From NCBI RefSeq assembly GCF_026242055.1, contig NZ_JAPJDL010000009.1, forward strand, positions 1-34,421: 34,421 nt of DNA. Direction: 5' to 3'. The DNA comes from Lentzea sp. NEAU-D7 (GTDB lineage Bacteria > Actinomycetota > Actinomycetes > Mycobacteriales > Pseudonocardiaceae). How positions within the stretch are numbered: the stretch's first letter is position 1; each line of letters starts with the position of its first letter. The notes under the pieces are model-generated. The model saw only the letters and a program-made list of their open reading frames with translations. It was not told the DNA's origin and made no database searches. Below are positions 1 through 7,923 of this stretch, piece by piece. A program made the translations under genes and the position numbers.

Positions 1-33
1 TGTCAACTCGACACGCTTTTCGTCGAGTTGACA
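1..33. repeat. Perfect 12-bp inverted repeat at window edge
   Basis: TGTCAACTCGAC (1-12) and GTCGAGTTGACA (22-33) are perfect reverse complements around a 9-nt T-rich loop. Each strand carries a TTGACA-like hexamer in its outer arm. It could be an operator or a terminator for a gene to the left of the window. No U-tract follows it. Confidence 0.6.
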
Positions 34-182
34 CCCCTTCTCTCATGTGGCCCGCTCTTGGCTCGGCTCGTGATGGGACCCCACCGCCAACGCACCCAGC
101 AACGCAACAGGCAGCCGCCCAACGCAACAGGCGTGCCATCTACCTACCGGCGGCGGGGCCCCCTGATCAGATTGCCGGGGGT

Positions 183-201
183 CTGGGGGCAGCGCCCCCA
201 G
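183..201 (-). terminator. GC-rich hairpin downstream of the Nudix regulator
   Basis: CTGGGGGC (183-190) and GCCCCCAG (194-201) form an 8-bp stem with a 3-nt loop about 90 bp past the stop of the Nudix gene. U-poor GC hairpins of this type often follow genes in actinomycetes. The rest of 34-289 holds a 13-bp direct repeat (100-112 and 120-132) and no convincing gene. Confidence 0.45.
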
Positions 202-289
202 GGAAAGCACGCAACCCAAGCCGCCGCCCGCAACCCAGCCACCGCGAAAGCCGCGGCAAGCAAAGGCGACCACCCGCAAGCTCACGCCC

Positions 290-976
290 CTACCCAACCG
301 GCGAACGAACCAACGGCGGGTTCAACACCCCAACATCCCCCCGCCGATAAAGCGCAGCCGGCCGCCCCCCATCCCGAGAAGTACTCCCCCCGGTGGGAAC
401 CAAAAACCCCTCAACCCCAGTCACCTTCCGATGGAAGTTCCGAGGATCCAGCCCAACCCCCCAAACGATCTCGTAAACCCGCCGCAACTCGGCCACGGTG
501 AACTCGGCCCCACAAAACTCAGTCCCCAACCCGGTGTACTCCAACTTGGCCCGAGCCCGCTCCACCCCATCGCTCAAGATCCGCGAATGATCAAAAGCCA
601 ACGACGAAACCTCGGAAACGGGCACCCAAGCAGCCGAAGCGGCATCAGTCCCAGCCACAGGCACAGGCAAGTCAGGCGCCAACGCCAGATAAGCCACAGA
701 AACAACCCTCATCCGAGGATCTCGCCGAGGCTCCCCATAGGTAGCGAGCTGCTCCAAAAACAGCCCAGAAACCCCGGTCTCCTCGGCCAGCTCCCGGCCG
801 GCAGCCGCGTCCACGGACTCGGAGACCTGGACGAACCCCCCGGGCAACGCCCACCGCCCCCGGAACGGCGCCTCCCCCCGCCGAACCAGCAGCGCACACA
901 ACGCATCGGCCCGAACGGTCAACACCACGAGATCGACCGTGACAGCGAAGGGAGGGAAATCACTTGGCGAGTACAC
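290..976 (-). CDS. Nudix-domain transcriptional regulator (NrtR-like)
   Basis: A protein of about 228 aa with an N-terminal Nudix hydrolase fold and a C-terminal winged-helix-like region. A complete Nudix box is visible near residues 45-68: GGFVQVSE, seven residues, then RELAEETGV, matching GX5EX7REUXEEXGU. The C-terminal part ([12 protein letters not shown], then NFHRKV) matches the DNA-binding half of the NrtR family, which senses ADP-ribose or related NAD metabolites. The GTG at 976 is preferred because a TATACT -10 box lies 7 nt upstream on the minus strand, as for a leaderless mRNA; a longer frame to 1033 lacks support. It is divergent from an SPFH/NAD-kinase-like pair and probably controls them. 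Whether it still hydrolyses a nucleotide cannot be told from sequence. Confidence 0.85.
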   Translation of the reverse strand: MYSPSDFPPFAVTVDLVVLTVRADALCALLVRRGEAPFRGRWALPGGFVQVSESVDAAAGRELAEETGVSGLFLEQLATYGEPRRDPRMRVVSVAYLALAPDLPVPVAGTDAASAAWVPVSEVSSLAFDHSRILSDGVERARAKLEYTGLGTEFCGAEFTVAELRRVYEIVWGVGLDPRNFHRKVTGVEGFLVPTGGSTSRDGGRPAALYRRGDVGVLNPPLVRSPVG

Positions 977-1014
977 CCCACGAAGTATAGGCTTATCGTC
1001 AGAACGACGACAAG
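964..1014. promoter_or_regulatory. Divergent promoters sharing a TATA core, with a palindromic operator
   Basis: On the minus strand TTGTCG (1008-1013), an 18-nt spacer and TATACT (984-989) lead to the Nudix GTG at 976. On the plus strand TTGGCG (964-969), 16 nt and TATAGG (986-991) point at the SPFH gene. The two -10 boxes overlap. An imperfect palindrome, CTTATCGTC (992-1000) AGAAC GACGACAAG (1006-1014), 8 of 9 matched, covers the minus-strand -35/spacer and the plus-strand start region. This is the expected layout for an autoregulator acting on both genes; the assignment is inference. Confidence 0.55.
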
Positions 1015-1047
1015 CCGACGGACCGCAAGCCAAGAGGAGCCAGCCCC

Positions 1048-1995
1048 ATGGCCGACATCAGCCGCTACCCAGGACTCCGCCACCTCCGGGGAGCGCCCAC
1101 CGTCCACATCCGACACGTCGACAAGGGCAAGTTGATCCACGAGGGCACGGGCCTGAGCTTCTGGTTCCGCCCGAGAACCGCGGTCCTGTCGGAAGTACCG
1201 GTGGACGATCGCGAGCTCCCGATGTTGTTCCACGCCAGAACCCACGACTACCAGGACGTGACGGTCCAGCTGACCGTCACCTACCGCTGCACCGACCCGG
1301 AGACCGCGACGGCGAGGATCGACTTCTCGATCGACCCGGACACCGGCACCTGGCGCCAGGACCCGCTGAGCCAGATCGCGAACACCCTCACCGAGAGCAC
1401 CCAGCAGCACGCCCTCAAGATCCTCGGCACCCTGAACCTCGACACCGCCATCCGGACCGGCGTGGAACGGGTCAAGCAGGCGGTCACCGAGAACCTCACC
1501 GCGGACCACATCGGCCTGGAGATCATCGACGTCAGGGTCGTGGCGATCCGCCCGGACGCGGACATGGAGAAGGCCCTCCAGACCACCGTCAGGGAGAAGG
1601 TCCAGCAGGAGGCCGACAAGGCCACCTACGAGCGCCGCGCGATGGCGGTCGAGCGCGAGCGGTCGATCAGCGAGAACGAGCTGCAGAACCAGATCGAGCT
1701 GGCCAAGCGCGAAGAGCTCCTGGTCGTCCAGCGCGGCGCGAACGCCCTGAAGAAGGCCGAGGACCAGGCCAGGGCCAGCCGCGTCGCCGACGACGCCAAG
1801 GCCGAGGGCATCCGCAAGCTGGCCGAGGCCGAGGCCGCGGGCGAGAAGGCACGCCTCGACGCCTACCGGGAGGTCCCGCAGGAGACCCTCTACGCCCTGG
1901 CGGTCAAGGAGCTCGCCGGCAACCTCCCCGAGATCGGCAGCATCACCCTGACCCCGGACCTGATCCAGCCGCTCCTGCAGAGACTGGGCCGATGA
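1048..1995 (+). CDS. SPFH/band 7 (stomatin/prohibitin-like) domain protein
   Basis: A 315-aa protein. The N-terminal two thirds show an SPFH-type beta/alpha domain ([20 protein letters not shown], then [12 protein letters not shown], then the late-domain segment [19 protein letters not shown]). A long charged coiled coil follows (about residues 170-275: [20 protein letters not shown] onward, rich in K, E, A and R). There is no obvious N-terminal membrane helix, unlike classical flotillins or HflK/C, so it may be peripheral or self-assembling. The ATG at 1048 has GAGGAG 8 nt upstream. Its stop overlaps the ATG of the NAD-kinase-like gene (ATGA), so the two are translationally coupled. SPFH proteins scaffold membrane microdomains or oligomeric rings; the specific role here is unknown. 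Confidence 0.85.
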   Translation: MADISRYPGLRHLRGAPTVHIRHVDKGKLIHEGTGLSFWFRPRTAVLSEVPVDDRELPMLFHARTHDYQDVTVQLTVTYRCTDPETATARIDFSIDPDTGTWRQDPLSQIANTLTESTQQHALKILGTLNLDTAIRTGVERVKQAVTENLTADHIGLEIIDVRVVAIRPDADMEKALQTTVREKVQQEADKATYERRAMAVERERSISENELQNQIELAKREELLVVQRGANALKKAEDQARASRVADDAKAEGIRKLAEAEAAGEKARLDAYREVPQETLYALAVKELAGNLPEIGSITLTPDLIQPLLQRLGR

Positions 1996-2843
1996 GCCTC
2001 GCCCCGCGAATTGTGCTGGTGCACCGGCGCACCGAGCTGACAGAGTTGCTGGCACGACACGGGACGCGAGGTCAGGTCGAGTTCTTCCTCAAGTCCCGCA
2101 ACAGAACCCTGGACGAGGTGGTGGACCGTGACCAGCAGGCCCGGAGGGCGTTGGGAGACGTCAGCGCCGCGATCCCGCTCGACTGGCGCCGCGGCGTCGT
2201 CGAGCGGGAAGACCTGTCGCGGTTCCTGTTCGCGCCCGAGGACGTAGTCGTCATCGTCGGTCAGGACGGACTGGTCGCCAACGTCGCCAAGTACCTCGAC
2301 GGCCAGCCCGTGATCGGCATCAACCCGGAACGGGGCGTGCTGGCGAAGCACGCCCCCGCTGACGCGGAAGAACTCCTGCACAACACCGGCGACACCGAAG
2401 AGCGGACGATGGTCGAGGCCAGGGCGGACGACGGCCAGACCCTGTACGCGCTCAACGAGATCTACGTCGGCCACCCGAGCCACCAGACCAGCCGCTACCG
2501 CGTCCACGGCGAACGCCAGGCCTCGTCCGGCATCCTCGTCGGCAGCGGCACCGGGGCGACGGGCTGGTGCAGTTCGGCGCACCGCGAGAGGAAGAGCCCG
2601 CTCACCCTGCCCACCCCGACCGAGCGCAGGCTCGTCTGGTTCGTCAGGGAGGCCTGGCCGTCGCCGAGCACCGGCATCGAACACACCGAGGGTCAGATCA
2701 CCGACCGGCCGCTCGACATCGACGTGGAGTCGGACGGCCTGGTGGCGTTCGGCGACGGCATCGAGAGCGACGCGCTACGACTGGGCTGGGGACAGCGGCT
2801 GAGCATCGGACTCGCCGCCCGCCGGCTCCGTCTGGTGCGCTGA
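1992..2843 (+). CDS. Divergent NAD-kinase-like protein
   Basis: A 283-aa protein with the landmarks of the NAD kinase/diacylglycerol kinase fold. [17 protein letters not shown] stands where NAD kinases have GGDG, so the catalytic Asp is kept but the second Gly is Gln. LNEIYVG matches the conserved NE/ND segment, and [15 protein letters not shown] replaces the usual TPTGSTAY. The C-terminal beta region ([12 protein letters not shown], then [15 protein letters not shown]) is typical. The changed motifs suggest either NAD(H) phosphorylation with altered specificity or another substrate. It starts in a 4-bp ATGA overlap with the SPFH gene. Its last 69 bp overlap, tail to tail, the MHS transporter gene on the other strand. 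Linkage to an NrtR-like regulator supports an NAD-related role. Confidence 0.75.
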   Translation: MSLAPRIVLVHRRTELTELLARHGTRGQVEFFLKSRNRTLDEVVDRDQQARRALGDVSAAIPLDWRRGVVEREDLSRFLFAPEDVVVIVGQDGLVANVAKYLDGQPVIGINPERGVLAKHAPADAEELLHNTGDTEERTMVEARADDGQTLYALNEIYVGHPSHQTSRYRVHGERQASSGILVGSGTGATGWCSSAHRERKSPLTLPTPTERRLVWFVREAWPSPSTGIEHTEGQITDRPLDIDVESDGLVAFGDGIESDALRLGWGQRLSIGLAARRLRLVR

Positions 2844-4052
2844 CCCGATCACCAGCAGGCACACGCCGGACAGCACGGCGCCCGCGATCAGGTACAGGGC
2901 GATGGCCCAGGTTCCGGTGCGCAGCAACGACTGCGCGACCAGCGGCGCGAGCCCGCCGCCCAGCACCGCCCCGAGCTGGAAGCTCAACGCCACCCCGCTG
3001 TACCGCACACGGGTCCGGAAGAGCTCGGCGAAGTAGGCGGCCGAGGGACCGAACAACGCGGCCGAGCCGATGAACCCGAGCACCATCGCGAACGTGAACC
3101 AGCCCGAGTCCGTCAGCCAGAACAGGGGGAACGCGAACGCCGCCTGGAAGATCGCCCCGCCGAACATCACCGGCAGCCGCCCGACGCGATCGGACAGCAG
3201 CGCGAACGCGGGCACCGCGACGACCTGCGCCACCGACCCGATCACGGTCGCGATCAGCAGGTCGTCCGCGGAGATCTTCAACGCCGTGCGCCCGTACCCG
3301 ATCATGAACACGCTCAGCACGTAGATGAAGATCGTGAAGCCGAGGTTCACGCCGGCTCCCAGCAGGACGACGCGCCACCGGTCGCGCAGCACCTCGGCGA
3401 TCGGCAGCCGCGACTTCTCCGCCCGCACGAACCGCGGCGACTCCGACACGCGCAGCCGGATGTAGAGGCCGATGCCGACCAGCACGATCGAGAACAGGAA
3501 CGGCAACCGCCAGCCCCAGCTCAGGAAGTCCGGCCCGGATGCACGCGACGACACGTACATCGCGAGGTTCGCCAGCACGAGCCCGACCGGCGACCCGATG
3601 AACACCCAGCTGCCGTACCAGCCCCAGCGCCCCGGCGGCGCGTGCTCGACGGCCATCAGCGACGCGCCGCCCTGCTCGCCGCCCATGAAGAAGCCCTGCA
3701 CGACCCGCAACAGCACCAGCAGGACCGGCGCGAGGATGCCGACCTGGGCGTAGGTCGGCAGCAGGCCGATCAACGCCGTCGACAGGCCGGTCGCGGACAA
3801 GGTCACCACGAGCATCGCGCGGCGCCCGATCCGGTCGCCGAGGTGACCGATCACCGCACCGCCCAGCGGCCGGGCGAAGAAGCCCGCGCCGAACGTGGCG
3901 AACGCGAGCAGCACACCGACGCGCGGGTCGAACTGCGGGAAGAAGATCTTGTCGAACACGAGCGCCGAGGCCGTGCCGTAGAGCAGGAAGTCGTACAGCT
4001 CGATCGTGTTGCCGACCGCCGAAGCGGCCGCCACCTTGCGCACCCCCGTCAT
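2775..4052 (-). CDS. MFS transporter, metabolite:H+ symporter (MHS) type
   Basis: A 425-aa, 12-helix permease. The opening [20 protein letters not shown] is the helix-1 signature of the MHS subfamily (ShiA, KgtP, ProP relatives). [14 protein letters not shown] after helix 2 is the MFS loop 2-3 motif, and [19 protein letters not shown] after helix 4 is also MHS-like. The repeated half-motif [10 protein letters not shown] lies in the second half. MHS members import carboxylates, aromatic acids or osmolytes with protons; the substrate cannot be read from sequence. The ATG at 4052 precedes the helix-1 motif with a normal short N-terminus. Its 3' end overlaps the convergent NAD-kinase-like gene by 69 bp, and it diverges from the SGNH esterase gene across 87 bp. 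Confidence 0.88.
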   Translation of the reverse strand: MTGVRKVAAASAVGNTIELYDFLLYGTASALVFDKIFFPQFDPRVGVLLAFATFGAGFFARPLGGAVIGHLGDRIGRRAMLVVTLSATGLSTALIGLLPTYAQVGILAPVLLVLLRVVQGFFMGGEQGGASLMAVEHAPPGRWGWYGSWVFIGSPVGLVLANLAMYVSSRASGPDFLSWGWRLPFLFSIVLVGIGLYIRLRVSESPRFVRAEKSRLPIAEVLRDRWRVVLLGAGVNLGFTIFIYVLSVFMIGYGRTALKISADDLLIATVIGSVAQVVAVPAFALLSDRVGRLPVMFGGAIFQAAFAFPLFWLTDSGWFTFAMVLGFIGSAALFGPSAAYFAELFRTRVRYSGVALSFQLGAVLGGGLAPLVAQSLLRTGTWAIALYLIAGAVLSGVCLLVIGSAHQTEPAGGESDAQPLSPAQS

Positions 4053-4073
4053 CGTTCCAGCCTGGTCGAGGGA

Positions 4074-4102
4074 TTGACACTGCGCAATGGTCCGGTCACC
4101 CT
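4074..4102 (+). promoter_or_regulatory. Probable promoter of the secreted esterase
   Basis: A consensus -35 TTGACA (4074-4079) is followed after 17 nt by CACCCT (4097-4102), a weak -10. It lies 37 bp before the SGNH hydrolase ATG at 4140, which has GAGG at 4131-4134 as ribosome-binding site. Confidence 0.4.
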
Positions 4103-4139
4103 TCGTCCTACGTTCCTACTCTTCAGTAACGAGGTAGCA

Positions 4140-5009
4140 ATGACGCGCCGAGTGACTGTTGTCTCCCTGCTCACGGCCCTGATCGCGGCCATGCTGGCAC
4201 CGCCCGCCAGCGCCGCCCCGCAGTACCGGAACTACGTCTCGCTCGGAGATTCGTTCGTGTCGGGACCGTTCATCCCGCTGCAGCGGCTCGATCCGCTGAG
4301 CTGCTTCAAGTCCACGCAGAACTACCCGTCCGTCCTCGCGAAGAGGCTCGGCGTCTCCAGCTTCACCGACATCTCCTGCGGTGGCGCGCAGACCAAGGAC
4401 ATGGCGGGTGTCCAGAGCGGCGTCCCCGGCCAGTCCGTGCCGCAGTTCTCCGCTCTCAAGGCAGACACGGACCTCGTCACGGTCTCCATCGGCGGCAACG
4501 ACATCGGCTTCTCCGACATCATCCTGACCTGCGCCGGCAAGAGCGTGCTCGACCCGCACGGCGCCCCCTGCAAGGCGAACTACGGCGACTCGCTCAGCCA
4601 GCGCGTCGACGCCACCGCCCCCAAGGTGGCCGCCGTGCTCGCCGGCATCAAGCAGCGCTCACCGAAGGCCAAGATCGTCGTCGTCGGCTACCTGCGCATC
4701 CTGCCCTCGTCCGGTGGGTGCTGGCCGATCGTGCCGATCTCCCGGGGCGACGTGCCGTACCTCGACAACGTGCAGAAGCAGCTCAACGGAATGCTCGGCG
4801 CCCAGGCGCAGGCCGCCGATGCCACGTTCGTGAACCCGTACGACATCAGCACCGGTCGCGATACGTGCGCGGCACCGTGGGACAAGTGGGTCGAGGGCAT
4901 CATCCCGACGAGCCTCGCGTTCCCGGTTCACCCGAATGCCAAGGGCATGGCAGCGGTGGGTGAGCAGGTGGCCGCCGCTCTCGCCGGGACGGAACTGACC
5001 GGCGTCTAG
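4140..5009 (+). CDS. Secreted SGNH/GDSL-family esterase or lipase
   Basis: A 289-aa protein with a Sec signal peptide (TRR at the N-terminus, a hydrophobic core, then PPASAAP with likely cleavage near residue 26). Block I is YVSLGDSFVSG with the nucleophilic Ser near residue 37, the block II Gly lies in SCGGAQT, block III is IGGNDIGF near 118, and block V is FPVHPNAKG with the catalytic His near 264. Six or more cysteines (SCFKST, SCGGA, LTCAG, APCKAN, GGCWP, DTCAAP) suggest three disulfides, as in extracellular Streptomyces SGNH lipases. It hydrolyses esters outside the cell; acyl preference is unknown. A secreted protease inhibitor follows on the same strand about 90 bp downstream. Confidence 0.9.
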   Translation: MTRRVTVVSLLTALIAAMLAPPASAAPQYRNYVSLGDSFVSGPFIPLQRLDPLSCFKSTQNYPSVLAKRLGVSSFTDISCGGAQTKDMAGVQSGVPGQSVPQFSALKADTDLVTVSIGGNDIGFSDIILTCAGKSVLDPHGAPCKANYGDSLSQRVDATAPKVAAVLAGIKQRSPKAKIVVVGYLRILPSSGGCWPIVPISRGDVPYLDNVQKQLNGMLGAQAQAADATFVNPYDISTGRDTCAAPWDKWVEGIIPTSLAFPVHPNAKGMAAVGEQVAAALAGTELTGV

Positions 5010-5069
5010 TTGCACGCACTTCCGGCGGTTTACACGATCCGGTGCTTACCGCCCAGTTGGTTGGAGTTC

Positions 5070-5111
5070 CGGGTCCTTGCCGCGCCAGAGTGTTGGCATG
5101 GCAAGGACCCG
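5070..5111 (+). promoter_or_regulatory. 12-bp hairpin enclosing the SSI-like start codon
   Basis: CGGGTCCTTGCC (5070-5081) and GGCAAGGACCCG (5100-5111) are perfect complements with an 18-nt loop. The loop holds the weak ribosome-binding site (AGAG, 5087-5090) and the first two bases of the ATG at 5098; a further GCC/GGC pairing is possible inside. In RNA this would hide the translation start. Confidence 0.6.
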
Positions 5112-5493
5112 AATCTTGTTGGCCTGTCTGGCGCTCGCCGCACCGATCGTTCCGGCGACGGCGCACGCGGCGCCACTGACAGCGACTCTCCTGCCCGCCT
5201 CCGGCCTCGTGCTGTCGGTGCAACCGGAGATGGGCACGCTCAGCACCACGCAGCTGAACTGCGAACCCGCAGGCGGAGCGCACAAGCACGCCGAACAGGC
5301 GTGCGACCAGCTCATGCCCGTCGAAGGCGACTTCCGCAGACTGGAAGAGACCGGCGCGATGTGCACGATGGAGCTGAACCCGACCAAGGCCACGTTGCGC
5401 GGCAAGTGGCGCAACAAGAGGATCGACTTCCAGGAGGTGTTCTCGAACCCGTGCGTGCTGCGGGCGAACACCGGCAAGGTCTTCGACTTCTGA
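5098..5493 (+). CDS. Secreted subtilisin-inhibitor-like (SSI family) protein
   Basis: A 131-aa precursor with a signal peptide (MARTRILL, hydrophobic core, PATAHA/AP, cleavage near residue 24), leaving a mature domain of about 107 aa, the usual SSI size. Four cysteines (55, 69, 89 and 119) match the two SSI disulfides. Other family landmarks are GGAHKHAEQACDQL, GDFRRLEE, KRIDFQEVFSNPC and the VFDF terminus. The reactive-site loop CTMELNP aligns with the classical CPMVYDP, giving P1 Met91 and an unusual acidic P1' Glu92. Such proteins inhibit secreted serine proteases of the subtilisin clan. The ATG at 5098 is preferred over an in-frame upstream ATG at 5077 because it opens the signal peptide. 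The start sits inside a strong hairpin. Confidence 0.88.
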   Translation: MARTRILLACLALAAPIVPATAHAAPLTATLLPASGLVLSVQPEMGTLSTTQLNCEPAGGAHKHAEQACDQLMPVEGDFRRLEETGAMCTMELNPTKATLRGKWRNKRIDFQEVFSNPCVLRANTGKVFDF

Positions 5494-5500
5494 GCCGCGT

Positions 5501-5543
5501 CACCGGTGTTCCAGCGCACCGCCGTCGCGCTGGAACACCGGTG
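5501..5543. terminator. 17-bp perfect hairpin between convergent genes
   Basis: CACCGGTGTTCCAGCGC (5501-5517) and GCGCTGGAACACCGGTG (5527-5543) pair perfectly with a 9-nt loop. It lies between the stops of the SSI-like gene (plus) and the GH95-like gene (minus), so it probably ends transcription from both sides. Confidence 0.8.
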
Positions 5544-5548
5544 GCGTT

Positions 5549-7816
5549 CTACCCGGGCAGGCCCCAGGAAGGCGCGGCAGCGCCGGCCACCGGACCTGCC
5601 TCCAGATCAGGCTTGTCACCAGCTCGGTGGATCACCGCTTCCTCACCGCGCCGCAGATCGATGCGCAGATCCCCGTTCGGCAGCAACGAAAAGCGCTTCG
5701 GCCGGCCACGCGAATCGCGCACGACCGGATCCTTGACGTCCGTGCGCACGACGCAGGGCGCACCGGCCTCGCTGCGCAGCTTGATCCACCGCGTGACGCC
5801 CTGCTGCCGTGACGCGGAGAGCAGGAACGCGCCCTGTGTCCGGAAGCCGTCGAGCGAGATGTCCGGCCACGGCACCGCGGGGAACACCCGGATCACGCCA
5901 CCCCAGCTCTGGCAGAGCATGTCGTACATCGACTGCACCGCGCTCAACGGCGTTTCGATGACCGGCCCGGACTCCTGGTACATGGTGTTCGGCTTGATGT
6001 ACCGGCGCATCAGCTCGCCGAGATAGAAGTCCGCCCTGTCGCCGCGCAGCATCTGCGCGCTGATCGAGGCCGCGCCGGTGAACGTGTAGCCCTGCAACGC
6101 GCCTTCGAAGCTGACCCAGTGGTTCAGCGAGGTCTCGATGAGCTGTCGCTGCGCGGCGTCCTCCCACGTGACCTCGTACAACGGGTAGATCTGCAGCAGG
6201 TGCGAGTAGTGCCGGTGCGACTTCGCGAACGGCACCCCGGCGCCGATCATGTACCCGTTGGCGTCCACGGCGTACGGCGCGAGATGAGCCAGCGTGTCCT
6301 GCCACTTCGGGACGAGCGGATCGTCGACGCGCAACACCTCCGCGGCCTCCAGCAACGTCCGGCAGCCCCAGCGGATCAACGCGAGGTCGTAGGTGCAGTC
6401 GGGTGCGTTCACGCCGTACTCGGGTGAGAACGTGAACGGCAGGTGCCACTTCCCGTCCGGCCCCTTGGCCAGGAAGTGGAAGTAGTAGTTGACGGCCCTG
6501 CGCAGCAACGGGAACAGCACGCCCCGCAGGACGCGGTCGTCCATCGTGTGCCGGTAGGTGAGCCAGACGTTGTGCAGCGTCCAGGTCAGGTTGCCGACCT
6601 CGGGCGTCGGCACGTCCCTGCCGGGAACGCCCACGCCGTAACCGGAGTTGCCGATGCCCGCGCCGTTGTCCAGCACCGTGTCGGTGGTGCGCGGGATGCC
6701 CGCGGAGTCGTGCCGGTACTCGGCCGGAACCTGGTGCACCAGGGCGTCGCGGTACCTGTCGACGGAGTGGGTCACGGCGTCGAACTCGACGTGGTTGGAG
6801 CCGTGGATCAGCCAGTACTCCAGCTGCACGTTGAGGTTCCACCACGTGTTCGGCCACGGCGTGTTCTCGAGCCACGGCCCGCAGGTCGCCATCGCGGGTG
6901 CCTCTTTCCGCGCCGCCGAGGCGAACTTGTAGAGCTGGATCCAGTAGAACGCCTCCAGCCGTTTGTCCGGAATGGACAGGAAGCTCCTGCGGTAGAAGTC
7001 GTGCCACCACAGCCGGTGGTCGACGGCGAGCGCGTCGATCTGGCCGCACCGGACCTGGGAGATCGCCTTGCGCACAGCCGTTTTCGCCGGGTGCGACCAC
7101 GCGACGCTCGTGAACAGCGTGCGCCGGGTGCCGCGGGTGACCTCACGCCACGCCGTCACGTGCTCGCCACCGGAGTTGAGCGGCTGCACCGCGAGCCGCA
7201 CCTCGCCGGCGCTGGTCAGCTGTACGGGCGGGTTGTCGGTGAACCCGGCGGGCGGCGGGCGGTTCCACCTCGGGTCGGTGCGCGGGCTGATCGCCTTCAG
7301 CGGGTGGAAGACCCACTTGAACGCCCGTTCGCCCTCGCTGGGCTGGACGTCGATCGCGCAGAGGTCGCGGCGGGTGTGGACGAGCGCCCGCACCCGCAGG
7401 CTCCCGGCGGCGGTGGTGATCGTGCCGGTCAGCTCGGCGTTCCACAGGTCGAGCCGCAGGTCGACGCCGGTGATCGCGCCGACGGGTTCGAGCGTGAAGT
7501 AGCCGATGGGCAGCCGGGCGAGGCCGAACAGCGCCCCGAACTCCGGCCGGTGGTCCTGCACCTGGGAGTGCTGGACGGTGAACCGGACGGCGTTGGCGCC
7601 CGGCTCGGCGTAGATGCCGGAGCCGAGGTAGCCGTTGCCGAGGAACGGGCCCTCGAACCACGTCGTGGGCATCTTCTTCCAGATCAGATCGGAGGACCTG
7701 ATGAAGTCCTTCCAGCTGAACCCCTCGTCCGCGAACGCACTTCCCGAGAGCAGCGCGCCACCCGCCACCCCTGCTAGAGCGCCTCCGAGCACCGTGCGCC
7801 GGTTGAGTTCGACCAC
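5549..7816 (-). CDS. Tat-exported GH95-like glycoside hydrolase
   Basis: A protein of about 755 aa. The N-terminus reads ELNRRTVLGGALAGVAGGAL then SGSAFA, a twin-arginine signal peptide. The body resembles GH95 alpha-L-fucosidases/galactosidases: an N-terminal beta domain (FLGNGYLGSGIYAEPGANAV), then an (alpha/alpha)6 barrel with NTWWNLNVQLEYW near residues 321-333. The Asn-X-Asn of that motif corresponds to the paired catalytic-site Asn residues of GH95, and FSPEYG carries the candidate acid Glu. The late segment YQESGPVIETPLSAVQSMYDML and the C-terminal beta region also fit. Overall similarity is distant, so activity on fucosides is uncertain. The GTG at 7816 is preferred: GAGG lies 9 nt upstream and the Tat motif follows at once; a GTG at 7831 is in frame. 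Likely degrades extracellular polysaccharide. Confidence 0.75.
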   Translation of the reverse strand: MVELNRRTVLGGALAGVAGGALLSGSAFADEGFSWKDFIRSSDLIWKKMPTTWFEGPFLGNGYLGSGIYAEPGANAVRFTVQHSQVQDHRPEFGALFGLARLPIGYFTLEPVGAITGVDLRLDLWNAELTGTITTAAGSLRVRALVHTRRDLCAIDVQPSEGERAFKWVFHPLKAISPRTDPRWNRPPPAGFTDNPPVQLTSAGEVRLAVQPLNSGGEHVTAWREVTRGTRRTLFTSVAWSHPAKTAVRKAISQVRCGQIDALAVDHRLWWHDFYRRSFLSIPDKRLEAFYWIQLYKFASAARKEAPAMATCGPWLENTPWPNTWWNLNVQLEYWLIHGSNHVEFDAVTHSVDRYRDALVHQVPAEYRHDSAGIPRTTDTVLDNGAGIGNSGYGVGVPGRDVPTPEVGNLTWTLHNVWLTYRHTMDDRVLRGVLFPLLRRAVNYYFHFLAKGPDGKWHLPFTFSPEYGVNAPDCTYDLALIRWGCRTLLEAAEVLRVDDPLVPKWQDTLAHLAPYAVDANGYMIGAGVPFAKSHRHYSHLLQIYPLYEVTWEDAAQRQLIETSLNHWVSFEGALQGYTFTGAASISAQMLRGDRADFYLGELMRRYIKPNTMYQESGPVIETPLSAVQSMYDMLCQSWGGVIRVFPAVPWPDISLDGFRTQGAFLLSASRQQGVTRWIKLRSEAGAPCVVRTDVKDPVVRDSRGRPKRFSLLPNGDLRIDLRRGEEAVIHRAGDKPDLEAGPVAGAAAPSWGLPG

Positions 7817-7911
7817 TGCCGAGCACCTCACTTCGCTGTGCGGTCAGATCAACGCTGGCGGCGATTCATCGGATCTTTCGCGCTCTCCCAGTCTGAGTCA
7901 AGGGCCGCGCC

Positions 7912-7917
7912 TAGGCT
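7912..7917 (+). promoter_or_regulatory. -10 box for a leaderless UbiB-like mRNA
   Basis: TAGGCT lies 6 nt before the ATG at 7924, and no ribosome-binding site is present. This is the standard spacing for a transcript that starts at the start codon. The -35 region is not clear. Confidence 0.5.
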
Positions 7918-7923
7918 TCGATC

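Noticed and set aside
100..132. CAACGCAACAGGC direct repeat
   Set aside because: Two 13-bp copies 20 bp apart in low-complexity spacer; too little to infer a function.
28..501. Plus-strand frame at the left end
   Set aside because: Pro/Gln/Arg-rich low complexity, no ribosome-binding site, overlaps the Nudix gene end.
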